DNA from: Patiria pectinifera
Lineage: Eukaryota > Echinodermata > Asteroidea > Valvatida > Asterinidae
DNA: 64,000 nucleotides
NCBI GenBank assembly: GCA_029964075.1
Contig: CM057130.1
Span: forward strand, 5,456,001-5,520,000
Direction of reading: 5' to 3'
The notes under the pieces were generated by a model. The model saw only the letters and a program-made list of their open reading frames with translations, was not told the origin of the DNA and made no database searches. Positions 57,130 to 64,000 of this stretch are shown piece after piece. The translations under genes were made by a program, and so were the position numbers. The stretch's first letter is position 1, and the number at the start of each line of letters is the position of its first letter.

Positions 57130-57573
57130 CACCATGTGGTAATAACTACTGCTTAGAAGATATTAGTTCTGAAAAGAACTTGTCCTGCTTATTATCGACT
57201 TTGCTAAGTAGTTTTTGTTCTGATAAGAACAGTCCTGCTGTAAGTTCTACGAACTTGTCTTTGGTCTCAACGTTTCGACTAGCCTGCTCTAGTCATCGTC
57301 AGGAGACTCCTGACGATGACTAGAGCAGGCTAGTCGAAACGTTGAGACCTGACGATGACTAGAGCAGGCTAGTCGAAACGTTGAGACCAAAGACAAGTTC
57401 GTAGAACTTACAGCAGGACTGTTCTTATCAGAACAAAAACTTAGCAAAGTCGATAATAAGCAGGACAAGTTCTTTTCAGAACTAATATCTTCTAAGCAGT
57501 AGTTATTACCACATGGTGTTACCGCAAACCGAAACGATACCGATACCCCACCATGCAAAGCCTCAAATCTTAT
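57130..57573. mobile_element. Penelope-like foldback with hammerhead-like cores, copy 2, 13-bp target duplication
   Basis: ATAAACCTATGAA is duplicated exactly at 57117-57129 and 57574-57586. Arms of about 160 bases are inverted around 57306. On the right arm CTGACGA (57310-57316), a stem GACTAG/CTAGTC and GAAA (57336-57339) occur, and again 39 bases later (57349-57378). These are the invariant segments of a hammerhead ribozyme, with one extra T before the stem. It ends ACCATGCAAAGCCTCAAATC like 27806-28133. Confidence 0.7.
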
Positions 57574-58007
57574 ATAAACCTATGAAGATATGAAAACTAT
57601 AGTAAGATATATCAAGTTAAACATTCAGCAAAATAGATTTTTAAAAATATAGAAAATTCTTCAGGGATCAGTTGAGAGTACTATCACTCGGTTCCCTCGT
57701 ATTTTTGAAGCAAAAGAAGCAGTAAATGGCGAATGGAGATGAATAGCTTGCCTAGTAGAGTGATGTATATCGAAATTCCGAGAAACAAAATTAATGGATT
57801 GAAGAGTATAAGGTATTGGAAATAGACCGATACTTTGCGGGGGTTCGTTTTTTTTACAAGACATTTAAATCATTTGTTTATGACGGGAGTTTCTAAGTTT
57901 AGAGGGTTCTTTTTTACATGCATGTATGAAGGCAAAGCGCAGACTGGAGCTGACAATCCTCTAAGTGTTTCCAACTATATATTAAGACTCTGAGTACGAA
58001 GACTGTA

Positions 58008-58100
58008 TGTACAACAGCCTAGTGGTACCAGTCATCGTCCACAGACCGCGGGGTCCGGGGTTCGAAACGGACCGCGGTGCATTTTTTGGTTTTCAATACA
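58008..58100 (+). repeat. tRNA-SINE, copy 2
   Basis: CAGCCTAGTGGTACC (A-box-like) then GTCCACAGACCGCGGGGTCC and GGGGTTCGAAACGG (B box), ending in a T-run and ATACACGCGCTCA. It is the fullest of three copies. Confidence 0.7.
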
Positions 58101-58144
58101 CGCGCTCAATCATTTACTTAAGAGTCTTAATTTCCCGTCGTCAA

Positions 58145-58480
58145 ATACCAACCGACCTTAGCTCAATCAGTTAAGTCACCGGCTGGGACTGTCTGCGAAG
58201 TCCAGGTTATGCATCTACTCATAGGTACGGGGCTCTTTTGCTGTCTCGGCAGCAAGGCATAGGGTGTCGCCTCGTTTCCTCCCTTAACGGTGCTTGGCCC
58301 TCCGGGGTTACATGGATGGATAGGGAAGGAGGTGTGGTGGGCCGGGGAATCCGAGACCCAGGAAGAGTCCTATATGGGAGTTGGTAACCAATCGCGACCC
58401 CTGAATGCTTGGTCAACACCACATAACTTTTTGTTTTTCTTTATCCCATTATTATTTTTACCAATGTCGCGGCTTTATAA
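58145..58480 (+). repeat. Second tRNA-like SINE
   Basis: GACCTTAGCTCAATCAGTTAAG resembles a tRNA A box; GTCCAGGTTATGCAT is a decayed B box. A GC-richer body to about 58430 and a T/A-rich tail follow. Not a functional tRNA. Confidence 0.55.
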
Positions 58481-59384
58481 GGTACAGTGAAAACGAAATG
58501 TTTTTTTTTTTTTTTAAAATAAATTCGCCCTTAATATTTTTTTCCAGCCGGGTTACTAAAACAGACCCTTAAATTTTACATGCCTGCGTGTTGTTTTTTT
58601 GTAGAGTGTGGGACGGTTACTAAAGAGTGTCTTATAAACAAGAATGTTTATACATGTAGCCTAAAACATGTATCATGAGGCACCCTTGTCAGTGTTTTAA
58701 TAATTTGACCATAAACAAATATTAAAATTTGACACAAATTGATACAGGTTTGCTTGTGAATTGAATGATTTATTTCTTCCAGTCCGTAGCCTAATAATTG
58801 TTCACTCGCCAACCGGGCTACTTAGGCTAGCGGGCCGCCGCTGAAGTCGAACCCTGAACTTATGTAACAGCTGTAGGCATACATGTACTAACATTTCAAA
58901 CACAACTAGAGGTCAGGGCGTTTGTGAGTAACAAACACAGAGTGGACACCGTTGAGGGCTTTGAACTTGACTTAAAACAAAATGGGTGAAAGCCGTACAC
59001 AGGAGTGTGAGCTCGTGTTTCTGTGATATTTGCATGAAATTGGGCCCAAAAATTGCTCTATTTTGCAATGGAGCGCATATGCATTTTGCAAAATGGCGAT
59101 GGGCCACAGGACTACTTTTTCGGAATGACATCATTTGATGGAATTTTCTCCCAAACGTTATGGGATAAATGCACAAAAATAAAACAGAAAATATAAGATT
59201 ATGAAATAAGCTTTGATTTGGTGGGTGTCTCAAACGCACGGTTCTGCACCTTGGCGAGTTGTGGGTAACATAGACTGATTACAAAATCTAATGTATATAT
59301 ATATTTCATTTGTTACATTACCAAGAATATGGATCTAGAGGTTCTAGGTTTTTCCCCTGGTTGGGAGCCTATAATTAGAGCCGG

Positions 59385-60620
59385 TTACAAATGAGAATAA
59401 AAGAAATGCCTCGGTTGCTATTTTGAATCCTAACACGAAATACACGCAACTAGAACTGTTTTGGCGAATGACGTTACCAAAACAGCCAATTATACGCGAA
59501 CTACTTTTCGTACGTTCAACTCCCAAAACAAACTGCGCGTAGGCTTGACCATTAAACTTGAATAGCGCCCTCAGTCAGCTAAAGGTAATCGCACAACTGA
59601 TCGTCACTGTACACTGTACAATTATTATGTAATCACAAACAATTCTGTCTAATCACAACAGCAAATAATCCCTTTATCTATCTTTAATATCAATATGAAC
59701 ACACGTAATTAAAAGGAGCTGTATCGGCAAATTACGTCGCCGAAACAGCTAATTATCTGCGAACTACTTTTCGTACGTTTAACCCCCAACCAAACCTGCG
59801 TAGGCTTGACCGTTAAACTGAAATAGTGTCCTCAATTGACTGAGAGTATCGCCACAAATATTCATCATTGAACAATGTACTCGAATTCCTTCCAATCACT
59901 ACAGTACCAAGGAATTCGATAAACGCACCTTACTTTCTCTTCCAATATCGGGCGTTTACACTATTGACAGTGCACTCTGTTACGTAATGTTTTAGCGCGT
60001 TCATTGTTACGCCGAATTGCCTATTCAACTGCACTCTCGATGGAGGAACCACCCCTCTCTCAAACTATTCTTCCTTTGTTTCACTTCGTGCAATTAACAA
60101 TTCATTGCAATCGCGCGACCGTTCAGTCCGGTACTGCATGGTCTCGCACTCACGAATGTATCAGGCCAAATCCAGGACACAGTGGGGGGTTTTTAGGGCG
60201 GGCCAACACTTTTTTTTTGTTCCCCGAAAAAAATGTGTTTTTTTTTAAATGTTGTACGCTGGTGGCTGCCTTTTTGCGACGTCATCTTCATCAAGATATG
60301 GTTTTGGTGATTTTTTTTGGGGGGGGGGGGGATGGCCCCTGTTGCCCCCCCCCTCCACCATTGTGTATGTATGTCCCTATTCATCTGTGGCATCTTGACA
60401 AAGCCGATTGGTTGTAACCGACTTTTTTTCTCATTGAGTAAAATTCCAGTGCATGTATTCCACTTCATAAATCTTGAGTTTTAAACATGTTATCAATTAT
60501 GCGATCGAAGTCATCGATTCGTGTTTTACAAAATTTTGGATTCAGGAAATAAAAAGGTAATCATAGTTTGGTATATAAAAAAGAATTCATCAGCTCTTGC
60601 GGAAGTTATTAACATATCAC
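59385..60620. repeat. 1.1 kb dispersed repeat, copy 2
   Basis: Direct copy of 55855-57116 (shared blocks listed there). It lacks the foldback insertion, which confirms the empty site near 60605. Confidence 0.75.
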
Positions 60621-60709
60621 ATCCCTGTCCAGTTTATGAACTGTAGGTTGTTCGATATAAGGAGGGGCTTGGAAAAGAGTGTTTTGCTGGGGCGTTTCTG
60701 TTTAGTTTT

Positions 60710-61090
60710 AATACCGTATCTCGCTTCCAATGCAACAGACCCGAATACCGTCTAAATACAGGTTGACCGGGTAAAGCAGTGTGTGCCCTATTCGCTCTTT
60801 GTATCGCGATGTTGGAACAAAAGCGGAGAAACCTGAAATGGCGACTTCGCGTTCACAAAAAAAATTACGTAACGGGGGGAGAAGTCCGTTGCACCCAAAA
60901 GTAAAAGAAAGCATGAAGTAACTTTTCCATGGTGAACCATTGTGCATGCATTATGTGGTTTGATCCTTCGGAAACAACGCTTCGAGTCGCTCGCGCGAGA
61001 CCAAAACCTCTCTGTGCAGTCTCACAACAAACCAGGTATTGTGACGACGCGCCGTACGGTGAGCGGCCCGCCACCCGCCGCCCGCCGCCC
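60710..61090. repeat. Third copy of the right-end palindrome arm
   Basis: AATACCGTATC..., GCCCTATTCGCTCTTTGTATC, TTACGTAACGG and CGTACGGTGAGC..GGCCCGCC blocks occur in the same order as in 62050-62530. A GCCCGCC triplication is at 61070-61092. Confidence 0.65.
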
Positions 61091-62040
61091 GCCGGTGGGT
61101 GCTGCTTTCGAAATTTCTTTGGACAGACACTTAAAAGACCTTTTCGTATTCCACAGGCAACCCCCGCGGGTGTGCACGGTTTATGGGGTAAACGACATTA
61201 AAGATGACACCCGTGCTGTTTACATGCCTTTTTCATCAAGGCTAACTAGTTGTCGATGTGTTTCTTTTATTTTAACGAGAAAATTTTCTTTTATTCCAAT
61301 TTTGGGCGTCTGCAACCCTCTGAAAAAGGAGTTTTCATTTTGCACACAAATGAACCCGACCTGCGTGAGCTGAATTAATATATGACAGCCAATAATTCGA
61401 AGAAGTCAGTTTCTAAACGTCAATTTTCGAGGTGAAACGCAGCGAGGGGACGCATCTTTTACAATTGAACCTGTGATATTTTCGGCTTGTACTCGCTCCC
61501 AAACAACAAAGCATTTCATTGTGAAATCGCTAATTTTCTAGCATTATAAAAGTTCTTCACTTTTGCATATATAAGACATGATATAGGTTGGTACCCAACA
61601 CCCTATCATGTTCGAGAATGGATTGGAAACCAGTTCAGTTGCTCGACAGGTCTGTTTGTTATGTGCGCAAACGCAACCTGAAATAAAACGCTACTTATTT
61701 GGACGCCCCCCTCCCATTAAAATAATAATATTAATAAACATACTTTGGGGGAGGGGGGATTGAGCAGTACTCCAAAGAAAAACAGCGATAAAGAAAGAAC
61801 TAGAAGATAGGCCTAATTGGGTACATTTAAAGAAAAAAAGGAGAAAAACATTGTCCAAAGAATATTAAAATAATAGCATTTACAGGGAGCGTAAATAACA
61901 CATTCTTATTGCTTTAATTTTGAGCTGCAGTATTAATTTCATCAGATTTATATCCAACTTCCGATTCAACTTTGGCTCTCGTAGCAAAGCGCACATGTAA
62001 ACAAAGCGTGACGTCATTATGTCTTAGGTCTTTTGGGCGA
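61090..62040. other. Gene-free stretch
   Basis: AT-rich, with a G-tract and a C-tract near 61700-61760; no element ends recognised. Confidence 0.4.
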
Positions 62041-62049
62041 CATGCAGAC

Positions 62050-63970
62050 ACTTCCGGGTTTCAATACCGTATCATTCTTAACATGCAACAGGCGTACACC
62101 GCCCAAACACAGAGAAATAGCCGGTATATGCCCCATTCGCTCTTGTATCACGAGAAGTTGAACGTGCGAAGGCTTCCATTCACATTTCAATACCGTTTAC
62201 GTTTTGAACAAAACAGTTACGTAACGGAGGACTCGTGCGAACAGTGCGCTGCACCCGTCGTGAAACAAAGACCGTATCTTGATCTATGAAAGCAACTCTT
62301 CCACGGTGAAACCAATGAATTGATCTCTGCAAAGAAGCTGGTGAACAATAGTATTCGGAAACAAAGCACAGACCGAAACCTCTCCCTCGGTCTTTAAACA
62401 AACTATACTAGGAATAGACGACACATCGTGACCAACATAACCTGCTCCACACATGCTCACACTACTCCCGTCCCTCGACTATGTGATAATACGGGCACCC
62501 GTACGATGAGCCGGGCCCGCCGCTTTCACAATGCCTTCCGAACAAGATACTTTTGCGATACGTGATAAAAAAAACCACCGACACAAGGTCAAAGTGAAAG
62601 GACTTACCTGCATGTTCAAACGTTTCGTTATAGAAGTCAGTTCAGTTCCGGTTCATTTAATTTTCAGCGTTCACAAATCAGTGTATGGGTGCACAAAAAT
62701 TGCACCAAAGTCCGTTTCGAACCCCGTACCCCGCGGTCTGTGGACAAGTACCCTAACCACTAGGCTATTGTATATACAGTCTTTAAACCACTGAGTCTTA
62801 ATATTTAGTTGGAAACACTTGGAGGATTGTTAGCTCAATCTGCGCTTTGTATTCATACATGCATTTAAGAAAAAACTTCTAAACTCCCTTAATAAACAAA
62901 CGATTTAAATGACTTGTAAACGAACCTGTTTCATTAAGGCATTTTTTTTTATTCGTATACGGTACATTCGCCGTTTACAAAATTTATTCTGCTGAATTTT
63001 ACTTTGATATGTGGTACTATAGTTATTTATTCCTGACATTCTTTTGTTGGCTTATAAAATTATTGATATGTACCCTTGTTTTTCTTTGAATGTAAACATT
63101 TTGCTTGATTGTCACTTAGTGTCTGATCATTAGGCCTACTGTGTTATAGGGCCCATGCCTATATACAAGCTGTGTTTTCTTATGGATTCCTCCACAGTTT
63201 TCACTTGGACATGTACATGTACACCCTTACATACTGATTTGTGAACACTGGAAATAAATGAACAGAACTGACTTCTATAACGAAACGTTTGAACAGGTAA
63301 GTTCATGTTGCAGTATCCACTGACTACTCGATGTCCTTTCCTCTTTCCTTTCACTTTAACCTTGTGTCTGCTTTTAATTTATTTTGTTGTAGAATTTTAA
63401 GCTAACATTTGTAAGACAGGTTCGATTTTCACCGTCGGTTTTTTTATCGCGTATAAAAAGTAAACGTATCTTGCTAAGGCACTTTGAAAGCGGCGGGCCC
63501 GGCTCACCGTACGAGTGCCCGTATTATTATTACATAGTCTAGGGACGGTATGAGCAAGACTTGTGTGGAGCATGTTATGTTGGTATGGTCACGATGTGTC
63601 GTCTCTTCCTAGTATAGTTTATTTTTAAGACTGCGGGGCGAGTTTCGGTCTCGCGCGAGTGACTCTTGAGCTTTGTTTCCGAATACGATTGTTCACCAGT
63701 TTCTTTGCAGAGGATCAAATCATTGGTTTCACCGTGGAGGAGTTGCGAACAGTATGCGCTGCACCCGTCGTGAAACATAGGTACTGTTCGCAGAGTCCTC
63801 CGTTACGTAACTTTTTTGTTCAAACGGTATAGTTATTGTAATGTGAATGGAGCCTTTGCCCGTTCAACTTCTCTGCGCTGTTGTTCCAATATCGTGATAC
63901 AAGAGCGAATGGGGCATATACCGTGTTTGGACAATGTGTTTCTCCCTTTTTATCCCCCTGGCTGTAAGCT
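62050..63970. repeat. Large imperfect palindrome at the window edge
   Basis: Blocks in 62060-62660 recur in inverse order and orientation in 63190-63960: GCCCCATTCGCTCTTGTATC with GATACAAGAGCGAATGGGGC, TGCGCTGCACCCGTCGTGAA (62250 and 63750 region), and AACGTTTCGTTATAGAAGTC with GACTTCTATAACGAAACGTT. The centre lies near 62950. A tRNA-SINE copy sits in the left part of the centre. Confidence 0.75.
62680..62775 (-). repeat. tRNA-SINE, copy 3 (minus strand)
   Basis: On the minus strand: ATAGCCTAGTGGTTAGGG (A box), GTCCACAGACCGCGGGGTAC and GGGGTTCGAAACGG (B box). It is the same family as 58008-58100 and has the most intact A box. Confidence 0.72.
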
Positions 63971-64000
63971 GGAGGGAGATATTGCAATAAGAATGTGTTG

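Noticed and set aside
62690-62775. tRNA gene on the minus strand
   Set aside because: It belongs to a three-copy SINE family ending in a common non-tRNA tail.

Overview
The window is animal genomic DNA: AT-rich, intron-rich and dense in inverted-repeat transposons and SINEs. The repeated hyalin (HYR) domains, the tRNA-derived SINEs and the other dispersed repeats suggest a marine deuterostome invertebrate. An echinoderm is my best guess, by analogy with hyalin, but the sequence alone does not prove it.

Positions 746-46191 (+) hold the 3' part of one large gene; its 5' end, with any signal peptide, lies upstream of the window. I traced 25 coding exons by reading frame, splice sites and phase. 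Sixteen exons each encode one HYR repeat of about 76-87 residues, all with phase 1-1 boundaries. Then come two EGF exons, a 12-residue linker microexon, a SEA domain split over three exons (with a GS-V-I-I autocleavage-type motif), a Cys-rich/EGF segment split over two exons, a transmembrane helix, and a cytoplasmic tail of about 30 residues ending at 43030-43032. A final non-coding exon is proposed at 44880-46191. The visible part encodes roughly 1,670 residues. The predicted product is a type I membrane protein with a long adhesive HYR stalk on an EGF-SEA-EGF-TM base, the base arrangement of the MUC3/MUC17 mucins.

The introns carry many mobile elements, several with exact target-site duplications: hAT-like (8 bp), Harbinger-like (3 bp), piggyBac-like (TTAA), Tc1/mariner-like (TA), Penelope-like foldbacks (12-13 bp), a reverse-transcriptase fragment, SINEs, and several satellites (17, 31, 145 and 162 bp units). 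Around exons 7-9 an exon plus its intron, including an RT relic, has been tandemly duplicated and has left a decayed half-exon.

Beyond 46.2 kb the only convincing gene is an intronless 324-codon minus-strand frame (49958-50932) with a B-box-like Cys/His cluster. The remaining 13 kb looks gene-free and is built of repeats: a duplicated 1.1 kb repeat, SINEs, a foldback with a hammerhead-ribozyme-like core, and a large imperfect palindrome at the right edge.
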